DNA of 64,000 nucleotides. Origin: Cellvibrio sp. PSBB023. Its GTDB lineage: Bacteria > Pseudomonadota > Gammaproteobacteria > Pseudomonadales > Cellvibrionaceae. Below, piece after piece: positions 17,551 to 31,500 of the stretch (the first letter of the stretch is position 1; every line of letters begins with the position of its first letter). The stretch spans positions 3,326,001-3,390,000 of the forward strand of contig NZ_CP019799.1 in the NCBI RefSeq assembly GCF_002007605.1. Direction: 5' to 3'. The notes under the pieces are model-generated. The model was not told where the DNA came from, ran no database searches, and was given only the letters and a program-made list of their open reading frames with translations. Made by a program: the position numbers and the translations under genes.

Positions 17551-19500
17551 TCAAAAACTGTATTGCAAGTCAAAATAAAACTTCGCTCCATCACCAGGGA
17601 TATAGTCACTGCGTCGTAACGCCTCATTATCTTCCTCTTCTTGATCAAGTTTTTTCTGTTGCTCAAGGGCAGAGTTTTTAGCATCAATAGGAAATGCCAG
17701 AGAAAGATTGCCGCGCAAGCCATCGGTAAATACGATTTTTATACCCAGGCCTATATCAATTAAATGTGTTGTTACATCTTCATCATCTTCGATAAAGGCA
17801 TTGTTACGTCCATATGCCATATCAATAAATACAAATGGCTGTATGACATTTTCAAATTTTTCACCTGCAATTGTAAAACCCCCTAAACTGGGACCACTAA
17901 AAACCAAGTCAGTCCCGAGAAAAAGCGCATCATCAGCATAAAATTCATTAATAGCATAACCCCTTGTACGCGTGGGTCCAGCCAAACCGAATTGAAGGAC
18001 CTCAGGCAGAGCAGCATCAGAAAACTGTGCCGCACTGCGAATAATTAATTTACTGTCTTTTTCAGTAAGAGGTACTTTGACAAAAGAGAGTCGTGAATAA
18101 TCAAATGAGAATATCCCCAAAGATTCTTTCTGTCCCTCTTCAGCGCCTTTTACAAAATCCGAAGCCGTAAAAGTTATTCCACCTTGATGCAAGATGCGCT
18201 TCTGCTCATTCAGCACATCAAACTCATAGGTAACATCTACTTTTCTCACCGTTTTTTCTGTACCTGCATTTAATAAAGTACCATATTGAATTTCAGATTT
18301 AATATCTGAAAACCCAAGTACTAGGCTGCGATTTTCTTTGCGAGTACGATCCAATTTATACCTGAAAGCACCATCAACTACTGTAGATTTTCCAGTAATC
18401 TCAAAGTCCGAGTCAGATGCAACACCAGCTGTTGCGGAGACAAAATCGTTATTGGATACACCGAGTGAAAAGCCTAGTCGGGATGTATAAATTGGAAGGG
18501 AATAGCGTAAAGAACCATATAAGGAGTTTTCGGGATTAAATGAACCCAATACACCAAGTTGTAATTGATCACCAATACCGAGAGGGTTATTTAAATAGAA
18601 GTCTGTATATGCCCTGAATTCACCGGTTTTTTCTGAACCATGGTTATCCACGCGAACGTTTGCTGCATATTTTCTTTCTGCATTCACGTTCACATTAAGT
18701 TTAGTGTCCCCTACTTGTGACCCTGCTTCAAAATATCCGCTGACAGATAATCCAGGTAAATCATTAACAAGGTATAAACTTTCTTCAACAGAACTGTTAC
18801 TTACAGGTTTGGCAAGTAAATTTCTAAACGAACGTTGGATAATTTTTTCTGAATAATCTTTATTATTTTTAACCTCGACCTCACCTAAATGACCAAGCAA
18901 CAAAGTTATTGTCACTATGCCATCGCGGACATGCTGTTTGGGAATATAGGCTTTGGCTAGTATGAAACCGCGCTCACGGTAATAGCGGGTTATTGTATCG
19001 GCAACTACTTCAATCATGCCCACGGTCACGCCGCGCTGCCGACGCTGCTCGCGAATAAGAAATACTAATTTCTGTACTTCAACAGGACCCACATGACGAC
19101 CGTCGGTCTCTTTTTCAATTTCAGCAATTAAATCGGAAACCTCTTCCAGTTCACTAATAGTGTATCCCGATTGCAGCTGCTTTCCTTCCTCCATCATATC
19201 AAAACGAATCTTTTCGACTTGCTTGATGATTTTTTCTCGTGTGATATCCAAATCCGGATATTCAACTAATCCTTGAACTCTAAACTCTTTTATATTGAGC
19301 CGAGGGCCAGCTTCAGGATTTGGATCGCGATCCCGCATAGCGGGAATATCCATGTCCAGCAATAGACTTTCACGTTCGAACTCAGGAACCTGGGTTGTAT
19401 CAGGCATTTCAAGGAACCCTGCATAGGCAGGATTAAAAACTAACAATAATATAAATGACAGTAAGCAACGGCTATATTTACAAAACAAATCAATGATCAC
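17551..19500 (-). CDS. TpsB outer-membrane transporter of two-partner secretion
   Basis: Omp85-type pore (FhaC/ShlB/HecB family) that exports the TpsA protein encoded 35 bases upstream. A signal peptide ends NPAYA-GFLEM. POTRA domains occupy roughly residues 65-280 (LNIKEFRVQG start; GVTVGMIEVVADTITRYYRERGF and AKAYIPKQHVRDGIVTI typical). The beta-barrel follows, with NPLGIGDQL near 295 and TRTRGYAINEFYADD near 520, the latter holding the RGY of conserved loop 6. It ends with Phe (FDLQYSF), as outer-membrane barrels do. The start is a GTG at 19500. At 649 residues it is slightly long; the extra length includes a charged Glu-rich linker near 110-150. It uses the same promoter as tpsA. Confidence 0.9.
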   Translation of the reverse strand: MIIDLFCKYSRCLLSFILLLVFNPAYAGFLEMPDTTQVPEFERESLLLDMDIPAMRDRDPNPEAGPRLNIKEFRVQGLVEYPDLDITREKIIKQVEKIRFDMMEEGKQLQSGYTISELEEVSDLIAEIEKETDGRHVGPVEVQKLVFLIREQRRQRGVTVGMIEVVADTITRYYRERGFILAKAYIPKQHVRDGIVTITLLLGHLGEVEVKNNKDYSEKIIQRSFRNLLAKPVSNSSVEESLYLVNDLPGLSVSGYFEAGSQVGDTKLNVNVNAERKYAANVRVDNHGSEKTGEFRAYTDFYLNNPLGIGDQLQLGVLGSFNPENSLYGSLRYSLPIYTSRLGFSLGVSNNDFVSATAGVASDSDFEITGKSTVVDGAFRYKLDRTRKENRSLVLGFSDIKSEIQYGTLLNAGTEKTVRKVDVTYEFDVLNEQKRILHQGGITFTASDFVKGAEEGQKESLGIFSFDYSRLSFVKVPLTEKDSKLIIRSAAQFSDAALPEVLQFGLAGPTRTRGYAINEFYADDALFLGTDLVFSGPSLGGFTIAGEKFENVIQPFVFIDMAYGRNNAFIEDDEDVTTHLIDIGLGIKIVFTDGLRGNLSLAFPIDAKNSALEQQKKLDQEEEDNEALRRSDYIPGDGAKFYFDLQYSF

Positions 19501-19535
19501 TTTATCGATCCCGGATAATTTAAAAAATAGTGAAT

Positions 19536-22500
19536 TTATTCTGCGTATTCATCTTCATCAAAACGCTGATCGGCTGGCATTAAAATAGCAACCTCATCAT
19601 GAATATAGTTGCTTACATTCGTGAAAATAGCCGGATCAATTTCACTCAGTCCTTCAATTTGAATTAACTGGTCATTACTCATGAGATTTTTTATCGGTGT
19701 AGATGAATCCGCGGTATCAAGTGGCTTTTTCAAGTACCAAATAATAGAACTGGTTCTGGCAGTCTGTTTATAGAAGCTCGGAATATGCATAACAATTTTC
19801 CGATCCCGCTCACCAAAACTAAATTTCGTATTCTCTGAATAATCAAAAGTAGCTATATCAGCAATAATGTCAGGATTGGATTTAACGGCTTTGTTTTCAG
19901 CGCGAACCATTCCGTTGGGTATAGATAGGGTTAAAATGCCGCCGTTTGTCCCGGCATTAATAACACCGCCTTGTGTACGCGCATCGCTGTCATTAATGTT
20001 AAATGGTTCATTATTAGTATTATCAAGGATGATGTCGCCAGTGAGATTGGCTATAGAAATATCACCATTATTTCTCAACTGCTCAATGATGAGTGAATCT
20101 GTGTTTAAGATATTAATTTTTGTATCGCCCTGAAGCTTACCGGCGTTTCTCACAGACAGTATATTCACATCTGTTTCTATAGCATCCTGCCCCAAGGAGC
20201 CGAAACGGCCCACTCCTATACCGGCTATTGCATCTGCATTCCAACGGTTTGCCTCTATATTGATGTCATCACCATTATTGTCACTTATGGCTCCGTTTGC
20301 GGTCAGATTAACAGAACCATTAACAGCTTTAATGCTGCCAAGTGCAATATTTTTACCGCGATAAGTTACATTGCCAGACAGGGATTCCGTCAAAGAACCA
20401 TTAGCCATTTGAATATCATCGGCTGCAACAAAACTGATATCTCCATTACCCTTAATAACCGACCGCTGCTCAATTCTATTGCCACTAAGCGCAATAGAAT
20501 TTCCCGCTAGTCCATTTAGATTGCCACGCTCACTTAATAATAAAGTGTCTGCGCCAGCATTCAGATTGATATTTTTTGCGGAGAGTGCATCATTTACAGT
20601 TATACCATTGGCTCTAAATGTAAGATTATCAATAACATCAATATTCTTACCGACCGTGATAGCTCCGGCACCAGTATTTATTTCCAGATTTTTTGCGCGC
20701 ACGCCATAATTTTCAGCGCAATCATTTACACATGCTGAAGCAATATTTACTGTCTCTTTTGCGCTGAGAGAGACATCACCAGATGCAGAAACGCCAGTTA
20801 ATGTAAGGCTATTTTTATCCTTAAGGAAAACATTATTCGCTTTAACAATTGCAAGCGAATTAAGATCATTGTCAGCATGCATGAAAGTAACATTAGCACC
20901 GGACGATATGCTGGTTAGACCATTCACAATAATGGAGCCAATGCCTGTTACCGTTCCATCGGCTTCAACACTCAGGTTTTGAGCACGAACTTCTTCAAAG
21001 TTTACAGCAGCACTGTTTTTTATCGCAATATTCCCAGCTGCTTTTAAATTCAAATTACCGGTAAAAGTATTCGTGTTATTCAGTAGGATATTGCCGTATT
21101 GTGAATTGGCATTAAATTGACCGGCATAATTAATACTTGTAGAAGAAAGTAAATCTCCCCCTATGAGCAGATCGAATAAGGCAGTAGTTGATGTAGAGAA
21201 TTCTTTTATCGTAAGGGAGTCTTGCTCATCGATATATACATTACCTTTGGTTGATTTTAAATAGATGTTATCAACCGCTAGTTTTAATCGATCAGAATTA
21301 CTGCCAACGTCTTGAGTGGCAATCAGCTCAAGGTTTTGAGCAATTATTTTTCCAGCATTTTCACCTATTAGAGAGGCATTATTAACCGTAAAGGTTTTAG
21401 CAATAGACACAGCTCCATCTATCTTTACCTGATCATCTGCCGCACCATTAATAATGAGATTTTGCTTTTGCAGATAATTTACAGATAGTGTTGGATTTAA
21501 CCAGTATTTATTGTTTTGCAGCGTGAAGATATCACTCGCCGATGTACCTGATACCGCAAGGCTATCCGCAATTACGCTATCAGTAATTTCCATTATGTCG
21601 GAATAATTCGCTGTATAAACGAGATTAGCCGGACTTGTATATTGCAAAACCCCTTGCTGATGCGTAGCTTTGTAATTTGCATCACCACCAGATATAAACA
21701 GGCGATCATCGCCTTGCCCACCACGAATATCCAATGTACCGGAAAAACCGTTTGCTACGGTTATATTAAATACATCATCGCCAGCGCCACCGCTAATACC
21801 GCCCGCGACGCTACTTTGCGCAAGGGTGAAAGTATCGTTACCACCGGAGCCATCGATATACCCAGATAGAGCAGCGTTCTCCAACAGAAAGGTATCTTGA
21901 TTATTACCACCAATCAGGTTAACGAATCCCTCAAACATAATCGAGCTATTAATGGTACCGCTATTATTGTGAACAACCCAGTTATTCACACGGTTATCAC
22001 CCGTAATACTACTGGTGATGTTATTGCCAATAAATTTTTCGATATTGGCATAACCACTCTCTGCACCTACAGCAGTGATAACAATATTCGGATTGACCGA
22101 TTTACTCACATCGACAACATCTTGCTCACGCTGGCCAGCGCCATCGATAAAACCGGTAATATTTCCTGTTGATTCAAAGTTAAAGGTGTCGTTTTGATTG
22201 CCGCCAGTCAGATGTTTAAAGTTCGAAAATACTATAGTCGATGAAGAGGTAACATCACTTAATCGCCCTGCATCAGTTGCAGTGATGGTCCATAAATTAT
22301 CCAGATCACTGGCAATCAGTTGATTATTTTTCCTTGCATCCGCTGCGATCTCTTCGATGTTTTTAATTCTGATATTGTTATTGTTTGCCGTTGTATCATC
22401 AGAGACTATACGGACAACCGCATCACGGTTACTGATACTCAGATCCAGACTATCATGCCCCTTATTGCCATCAATAAAACCACTGATATCAGACAGTTCA

Positions 22501-25500
22501 TTAATAAAGCTAAACACATCCGTCTTTTCACCACCGATCAGATTAGCAAAGCCGGAAAAAGACAGTGTGCCATTCAGTTTTCCCGCATTGCGGGCAGATA
22601 TTTCCCAAGTATTATCATTCGATTTTTCAGCAATAAGCGCATTATTTCTATTGGTATTTGCTTCAACTAGCTCAATGTTCGCTATTTTTAAATCAGCAAC
22701 GGCAGTAGCACCAATACCCAAGCTTATATCTGAATTGATACCAGTAAGATTTACACGATCAACACCACCACTACCATCAATTAATCCCTTCAATGATGCA
22801 ATATTGTCAATATTAAAAACGTCTACATAATTTCCACCCATAAGGTTGGTTATTCCTGAAAAACGCAATGAATCATTTAGTCGCCCAATCCCTTGATTAT
22901 TAATATTCCATATATTTGATGAAGACTGGCTAACTAATACACTATTGGTTGATAGGTTCCCTGTGAGTTCTTTTATTCTTACGATATTAGTCGCACCTGG
23001 CTCATTACCACTGACATGAAATTGTTGTGCTTTTGTAGATTGCGAGGCATTTACAATATTATCACCAGCACCTCCATCAATCAGTCCTATCAATTGACCA
23101 AGGGCGGAATAATTAAAGGTATCATTTCCGGAGCCACCAATAAGTCGATTAAAATTTTCAAAGGAAATAATTTTTCCATTGATATTAATAGTTCCATCAT
23201 TAATTCCGTCAGAAAAGCTATCGAAAGCGCCAATTGTCCAGGTATTATTGCCATCGGTAACATTAATCGTGCTGTTATAAGCACTGTTTACACCACTATT
23301 ACCAATAATGCCTTCAATGCCATTAATACCGGTAACACCTAATGAGCCATTGCCACCAATGGTTATTGCAACATCTTCTGTTCTATTAGAATAATCAACC
23401 AGATCGATACCTTCACCTTCACCACCACTAATACTTTTGCTCACTTGTGCTTGAACATTAAATCTATCGCTGTTTGTGCCGCCGCGCAGTTCACCAAAAT
23501 TATTGAAGTTGACGCTGGTTTCCAAAGAAGGGGAGGTGATACGCTCTATGGAGCCAGCATTCAAGCTAGTGATATTCCAACGGTATGCGCTATCGCTTGC
23601 GCCAATGATGACATTGTTATTTGGATTTCCTGTATATGCCGTAATAGATTCAATATTAACGACATTGAGATGATTGGATGAACTATTACCTAACTCAACC
23701 GTCACGCCACTGGTTACTGCTGTAAGATCCAATGAATCCTGAATCGATGCTAATGTTGCTGAACTACCACCATCAATTAAACCAGTGATGTAGCTTTGAT
23801 TGCTGGTAAAGGTAAATCTATCAAGTGCCTGGCGACCAATTAGATTCTCTATATTGGTAAATGTGATGAAAGATGTTGAGCCTGATGCGCCAAGGTTCCC
23901 TCTATTAACCCCGGTGATGTTCCAATCATTATCCTGGTTAATCGCAACAAGACTATCTACCGCGTTTCCACCTTCCAGCTGCTGGATTGCAGAAAAATTC
24001 GCAACATAGTTAGTACCATTAGTAGTTGATAATGTTCCATTATTAGCGCCAAGCATTGTCCAGGTATTTTCCGCATTGCGCCCGATAAGGATATTATTAT
24101 CTGCACCACCATCAATCAGTGCGGCGCTACCTGCATTATTATTACTATTAAATACAAACTGATCGTTGCCCGCATTTCCAAACACACTTCCCGCAATAGC
24201 ATTGATATTGAAAATATCTATGCTATTGCCACCTTGCAGATTTTGAATGTTTGAAAAATTGGTTACATATAAACCTGCACCTGTAACACCCAAATTACCT
24301 GCATGAGCACCCGTAATATTCCATGTATTGTTAGCATTACGTCCTGTTAAGCTATTTACACCGCCGGCACCAATAATAGATTGTGCTGAACCTGCTGCAC
24401 CAAAGATAAAGTGATCATTATCGGCACCACCTTGCAGGTGTCCGACAGCGGTATTGACATAAAACGTATTATTTCCAGCACCGGATTGGATAGTGCCAAT
24501 ACTGGCATTGATAATAAAGTCGTCTGCTGCTGCACCACCATTCAGTGTTTGAATATTATTAAAGCTGGCAATATAAGTTGTACCCGATGTCACACTTACA
24601 CTACCGGTATTCGTCGAGGTAATCTCCCAGGTATTGATCGTTTCACGGCCGCTAATATCGTTATTACCATCACCACCATGAATTACATTTGCGCTACCGA
24701 TATTAGAATCACTATTAAATCGGAAACTATCATTACCGTCTTCTCCATCAAGGATATTAGTTTCCGCATTCACATTAAAAATGTCGGCTCCTGCACCACC
24801 TTTCACTGTTCCTGAAAAGGCAAAGTCCAGATTGAATATGTCAACAGCATTGCCGCCTTGCAGTACTTGTATATTAGAGAAATTATTAATGTAGGTTGTG
24901 TTACCCGTAGATAAGCTACCTGTATTATCTGCAGTTAAGGTCCAGACATTGTTATTATTTCGGCCAGTCAGTGTATTGGTTCCCAATCCACCATTGAGTG
25001 TTGTGACAGAGCCAGAATTACCCAACACAAAAGAATCATTTTCGTCGCCGCCATAAATAGTATTTACATTAGCATTGACATTAAAAACGTTGTTACCAGC
25101 AACACCATAAATTGTCCCCTTGAAGTTGGTATCTATCGTAAAGGTATCAATACCCGATCCTCCTTTCAGGATTTTAAAATCCACAAACTGAATACCATTT
25201 ACCACACCGTCATTAGTACCGTCGGCTACCGTGCCCGAATCATCAAAATCATAAATGCGCCAGATGTTATTGCCAGAAGTGGCTTCCAAAGTGAAGTCAT
25301 AAGTGCTATTGGCAATTACACGGGAAACACTGTCGACATTATTTATGCTGGTGCCGTTTAGGGTGATAATGCGGGCTGCCGTGAGATTGCTGAAGTCCAC
25401 GATATCGTAGCCATCATCACCGCTTGCCGTAGTAACACTTCCTCCTTCGAAGAAAACAAAACGGTCATCGCCATTGCCGCCAAAAATGTTTTCTACCTGG

Positions 25501-28500
25501 GCTTTGATATTAAAAGTGTCTGCTCCATCTTCACCGTGCAACTCATTTACTTTGGCATTGATATTGAAAATATCATTTCCGTCACCACCATAAATTGAGC
25601 CGTCGAAGTTGGTATCTATCGTAAAGGTATCAATGCCCGATCCGCCTTGCAGGATTTTAAAATCCACAAACTGAATACCATTTACCACACCGTCATTAGT
25701 ACCGTCGGCTGTCGTGCCCGAACCATCAAAATCATAAATGCGCCAAGTGTTATTACCAGAGGTAGCGGCCAAGGTGAAGTCATAAGCGCTATTGGCAATC
25801 ACACGGGAAACACTGTCGACATTATTAATGCGGGTGCCGTTTAGGGTAATTGTGCGGGCTGCCGTGAGATTGCTGAAGTCCACTATATCATCGCCATCAT
25901 TACCGCTTGCCGTGGTAACGCTTCCCACTTCGAAGAAAACAAAACGGTCATCGCCATTGCCACCAGAAATATTGTTTACCAGTGCATTAATATTAAAGGT
26001 GTCTGCACCATCACCGCCGAAAATGCTACCTGCCTGGGCATTGATATTAAAAATATCATTACCGACACCACCATCAATTGTCCCCATGAAATTGGTATCA
26101 ATCGTAAAGGTATCAATGCCCGATCCACCTTGCAGGATTTTAAAGTCCACAAACTGAATGCCATTTACCACACCGTCATTTGTACCGTCGGCTGCTGTGC
26201 CCGAACCATCAAAATCATAAACGCGCCAAGTGTTATTACCAGAAGTGGCAGCCAAGGTGAATTCATAAGCGCCATTTGCGATCACACGCGAGACACTGGC
26301 AATATTGTTAATAGTAGAGCCGTTTAAGGTAATAGTATAATTTGCGTTGAGATTACTAAAGTCTACAAGATCACTACCTGCATCACCATTTGCTGTGGTT
26401 ACATCGCCTCCCGCGTAAAAAATAAAACTGTCATTACCACTTCCGCCAGAAATATTATTTACTAGCGCATGGATATTAAAGATGTCTGCTCCATTTTCAC
26501 CGTGCAACTCATTTACTTTGGCATTGATATTGAAAATATCATTTCCGTCACCACCATAAATTGAGCCGTCGAAGTTGGTATCTATCGTAAAGGTATCAAT
26601 GCCCGATCCACCTTGCAGAATTTTAAAGTCCACAAACTGAATGCCATTTACGACACCGTCATTGGTACTGTCGGCTGCCGTGCCCGAATCATCAAAATCA
26701 TAAATGCGCCAGATGTTATTGCCAGAAGTGGCCTCCAAAGTGAAGTCATAAGCGCTATTGGCAATTACACGGGAAACACTGTCTACATTATTTATGCTGG
26801 TGCCGTTTAGGGTGATAATGCGAGCTGCCGTGAGATTGCTGAGGTCCACAATATCATCACCATCATTACCGCTTGCCGTGGTAACGCTTCCCACTTCGAA
26901 GAAAACAAAACGGTCATCGCCATTGCCGCCGAAAATGCTGCCTACTTGGGCGTTGATATTAAAAATATCATTTCCAGCCCCGCCATAAATTGAACCGGCG
27001 AAGTTGGTATCAATCGTAAAGGTATCAATGTCTGACCCACCTTGCAGGATTTTAAAATCCACAAACTGAATTCCATTTACCTGACCAGCATTACTGCTAT
27101 CAATACTCCAATTGTTATTGCCAGAGGTGGCAGCCAAAGTGAAGTTAGCGTTTTCGTTTGCAATAATTTTCTCTACACTCGTAAAACCGTATTCTGAGGT
27201 TTCATCTATAGTAACTGTAATATCGGTTGTAATTTGTGATAAATCTGCCGTGTCAAAACCATCTTTACCATCGGCTAACTCGACTTTAGCGTCATTAGTA
27301 AAAATAAACGTATCATTCGCTTCAGTACCGATTAAATGCTGAACATTACTGAAACTTTCCAGATAGCGTGTTCCTACTTCACTGGCCAAGCCCAAGGAGC
27401 CGGAATTTTCACCATTAATCATCCATAAGGTGTCTGCTTCGCGTGCAGTGATACTGTTATTACCTGATCCACCATTAATGGACCCCGTAATCTGTCCGGC
27501 AGCTCCAAATTTAAAACTGTCGTTGCCTTCACCACCCATTAAATTTTTGATTTGCTCAAAGGATACTAAGCTAACCATTCCTTTATCGATACCGTCAATA
27601 ATCCACTCATTATTTCCGGAAGCGATTATCAAAGAGGTATCGTTATGGTTATTGCCAACAATGGTTGTAATGCCTTTAACAGTAAGGGATGCGTTTTCAT
27701 CGTAGATATTGGCGACGGCTATCGCATAAGCATCCGTGTTAGATTCATCGGCAATATTGAGTGAATTTGCACCGGCGCCGCCATCAATTAAGCCAGTAAA
27801 TTTACTATTATTTTTAACTATAAAGGCATCACCTTCAGAACCACCATTAATATTTTCAAAACCGGAAAAGGTGATTTTTTTTGAATTTGTATTTCCGGTA
27901 ATAGTGCCCGCATTATCTGCCGTCAGCTCCCAGGTATTATCAACATCCAAAGCATTGAGCGTGTTTTTTTCGCCTAAGCCTGTGAGAGTAACATCTGAAG
28001 AAAAGAAACTAGTATGATTGAGGTTTATGGCACCTGCTGCCGAAGTATCCTTCAGGGTTAACACAACGTCGTTTTGACTACCGTCTGTGTTTTGTGCATT
28101 CAAATCACCATTTATGGTAATGCTCTTTTCGTCACCATTACCATTCACCGTCAGCGCAATTTTTCCTGCCGTATCGGCAGAAGTATTTATTGACTGAACT
28201 ATGATGCTATCAGAAGCCGTAATATCAACATCGCCACCAGCGGTAGTTATGTTGCCTGAAATGAAAGATTTTGCAGCAGTTACACTCAATGATTTGGCAC
28301 TGATGTCTTGAGCAACAGCAGGTGTAGCATCAATACTCTGGAATTTAACCTCGCCAGTAGAGGTAATTGTAAATTCGCCCAAACGCTTGATGCCGCCCAC
28401 TGCATTAGCGAAACTGATGTCTCCGCCTATGAGCGTCAAATTGGCTTCCGTTGATTCCGTTGATTCCGTTGAATTGACAGAGCCATTAAATACAATATTT

Positions 28501-31500
28501 TTTGTACCGGAATTTAAGGATGTATCGCCGCCAATGATTAATTTTTTTCCTTCATCCTGTGAAATTCCATCACTAACCAGAACGAAGGTGCTCGTAATTT
28601 CTGAATCATCAAGCACCGTTGCTTTGGTATTTTTCACTTCCACATTATTTGCGCTAACAAATGACAAGCTACCCGCGAACCTATTGTCATCGTCTAATAA
28701 CGTAATATTTCCACCGGTGCCAAGGTTAAAGGTGCTAGTGCCCGCAATATCCAGTGAACCGCTTTGCGTCACCGTAAGGCTATCCGTTGAAATACCGTCT
28801 GTTTGATTAATGCCTTGAATTATTAAATTTCCCTGCCTTTCTCCTTTTTCAGCAACGGCATCCGTTACTAATGATCCAAGAGTGACTGTAGAAGCTGCAT
28901 TAATGGTTATATTGCCGCGGTTAGACCATTGCGCGTTGCCATTTTGGATGCCATTGCCGTTAACATCGGTAATTGTGTCACTAGGATTTGAATTTGCCCG
29001 ATCTGTATTTATTAACCGACCCGATGAATTAAATGTTTGACTTGAAGTGGTAAAGTTCCCACCAGCCGTATATATGTTGGCATTAATTGTTATGGCATTA
29101 CCTGCAGTTAAGTCAATATCCAATGCATCGCGGGCGTCGCCATATCCAGCATCACTAATTAACGCACCAATAGTTATATTGCCGAGAGCATTAATTTTTA
29201 AAAGGGTATCTTCTCCATCCAGAGTATTACCAATATATCCTTTTTCTCCATTATTCTTTCTTTTCCCGGTATTATTAAAATCGATTGCACCGCCGAGCGT
29301 AACATCTCCACCTGCATTAACACTGACTGAACCGACTCGAACCAAGTTTGCTACATTTGTACTGTTATCTTGCTTTTTATACGCATTTAAATAATCGTAT
29401 CCAAATTTTAATACACCTAATGAAACGTTATTCGTTGCATTAATAACAATATCACCACCACCGAATGCACCACTGGTGTTTATGGTTGCACCAATTGAAG
29501 TGAAATCAACAATCTTATTCGTGTAGTCATCATCTAAACGACCATCAATTTCTGCTGCGCTTTTCCCCGCATAAAAATACCCACCATTGGTTGCTATGTT
29601 TACACCGTTGGTGATAGTTATATTTCCCCCACCCACATTATCTTTATTAGCAATAAGCTCAATATTTAAAATTCCTTTTCCTGTATTACTAGCGTTATTT
29701 TGCCCATTATTCGTCGAGTCATTGTCGTTATCACGCTCTATCGTTGCGCCGATATTAATGTTGCCATGAGCCAGCAACCTTAGTGTTGCTGTACCATCTT
29801 CATTTGAACCATTGTTGATATCAAATGTAATTCTACCGGATACTGTAATATTTCCATTACCATTGCCATCTCCGGCACTTCCTCCCGTCTGAACAATAAC
29901 AGTGGAACCATTTTCTAATGCACTCTTTATGTTACTAGCACCTAATCTCGCTGAGTCAACAGATGTAAATTTTTTCTCATCAGTATCTATTTTATAATTA
30001 TCATTATCATTATCATTTATAACAATATCATACGGATCAATCAACCAAGTCCCACCAGATCCCGCCGCTGCAGTAATATCCGGCGTATTTAAAATTTCAA
30101 ACCCCTTTAATCCCGATGTTTCAATAAAACCACCGTTACCGCCTTCACTACCACCGCGCGAATAAAGGTTGCCGTAAATACGAGCGGTATCGCTGGCGAA
30201 GGTAATTAATTTTCCGCCATTGCCATTGATTAATGCATCGGTTTTTACAGAAGAATCCTTACCCAAATAAATAAAATCTGCATTGCGGATTTGCAGATTT
30301 TGTCCGGTTTTATCACCGCCAATTAATACCTGCCCACCGCCATTTGCACCGGAGGCATTCACTTGTGCGTTATCAAGTAAGCCCACTTTATTGCCGAGTA
30401 CTTTAATATCGCCGCCATGCCCTTGTGTGGTTGCTTGCGCAGAAATAGCACCCGATTCTGTAACCAGAGTGGTATCAGTACTGTGGAGCTCAATCGCACC
30501 CGCCGTACCAGAGCCGGTGTTCGCGGTGATAGTGCCACTAGTGGTGACGTTATTGCCTACAACAACGACTTTACCGGCGGCACCATTAGCAACAGAGGTG
30601 TCTATGTGGCCGGTATTGATAACATCGGCGCCGGCGCCCAGGGTAAAACTGCCATCCTCATGCATTACGACACTACTGGTTTTATTCATTCCGCCGTTAT
30701 TGACAGCATCGGAAAAAATATCTTCGCTCACACTGGCGCTGAGTAAAACACGACCGCCATCAGCGTTGATTGTGCCGTTGTTGATTACAGCAGCATCAAC
30801 ACCTAACGCCTGTTGTAAAACCGCTTCAGTAACCTTTACGCCCACCAAACCAGACGGGTCAAATGTGAGCACCGCTTCATTACCGGCAGCTAAATTCACT
30901 GCACCGAGCTTGGCGGAAATCAAACCATTGTTCTGTACTTGTTGGCCCACCAGCGTAACGGAACCACCTGTAGCCGCATTGATAATGCCGTAATTGATGA
31001 CCTTACCGTCTGTGCCTTCCAAACTGTTCAACGTAAAGTCGCCATTAATAAAACTGGCGGGGTCAATGCTCATACCACTGGCGATCATTCCCCCCACATT
31101 AATGATGGCGTCTTTGCCAAATACCACGCCATTGGGATTCACCAACATCACTTGGCCATTGGAATCGATGCGCCCCAAAATATGACTGGCACTGTTGCTA
31201 AGCACACGGTTCAGCGCAATAGAGGAGGAACTGGGCTGAATAAACTCCACGCGCTCATTCGCCGCCACATCAAAGCTCCGCCAATCAATTGCCAATCGGT
31301 CGCTAGCTTGATGGATCAAGGTATCCACACCATTCTGCGTAATAACACCTTCACCGCCCACCACCTCACCCCCTTCAGGCGCCGCCCACAAGGGGCTCGC
31401 CGACATCCATTGCGAGGCAATCAGCATGGCTGCATAAAGTTTTTGGCGAGAGAGCTGTGGTTGACGAGAAATAGAGGCAAAGCGCTTGGGAAGGGTGGTG

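Noticed and set aside
25130..27060. Regular repeats considered as a CRISPR-like array
   Set aside because: Units are 483 bases, in frame and coding; there are no short repeats with unique spacers and no cas genes.
19867..31185. Many open frames on the plus strand across tpsA
   Set aside because: They lie antisense to one 3,990-codon frame with clear TPS motifs. They recur at the 483-base repeat spacing and look like shadows of it.
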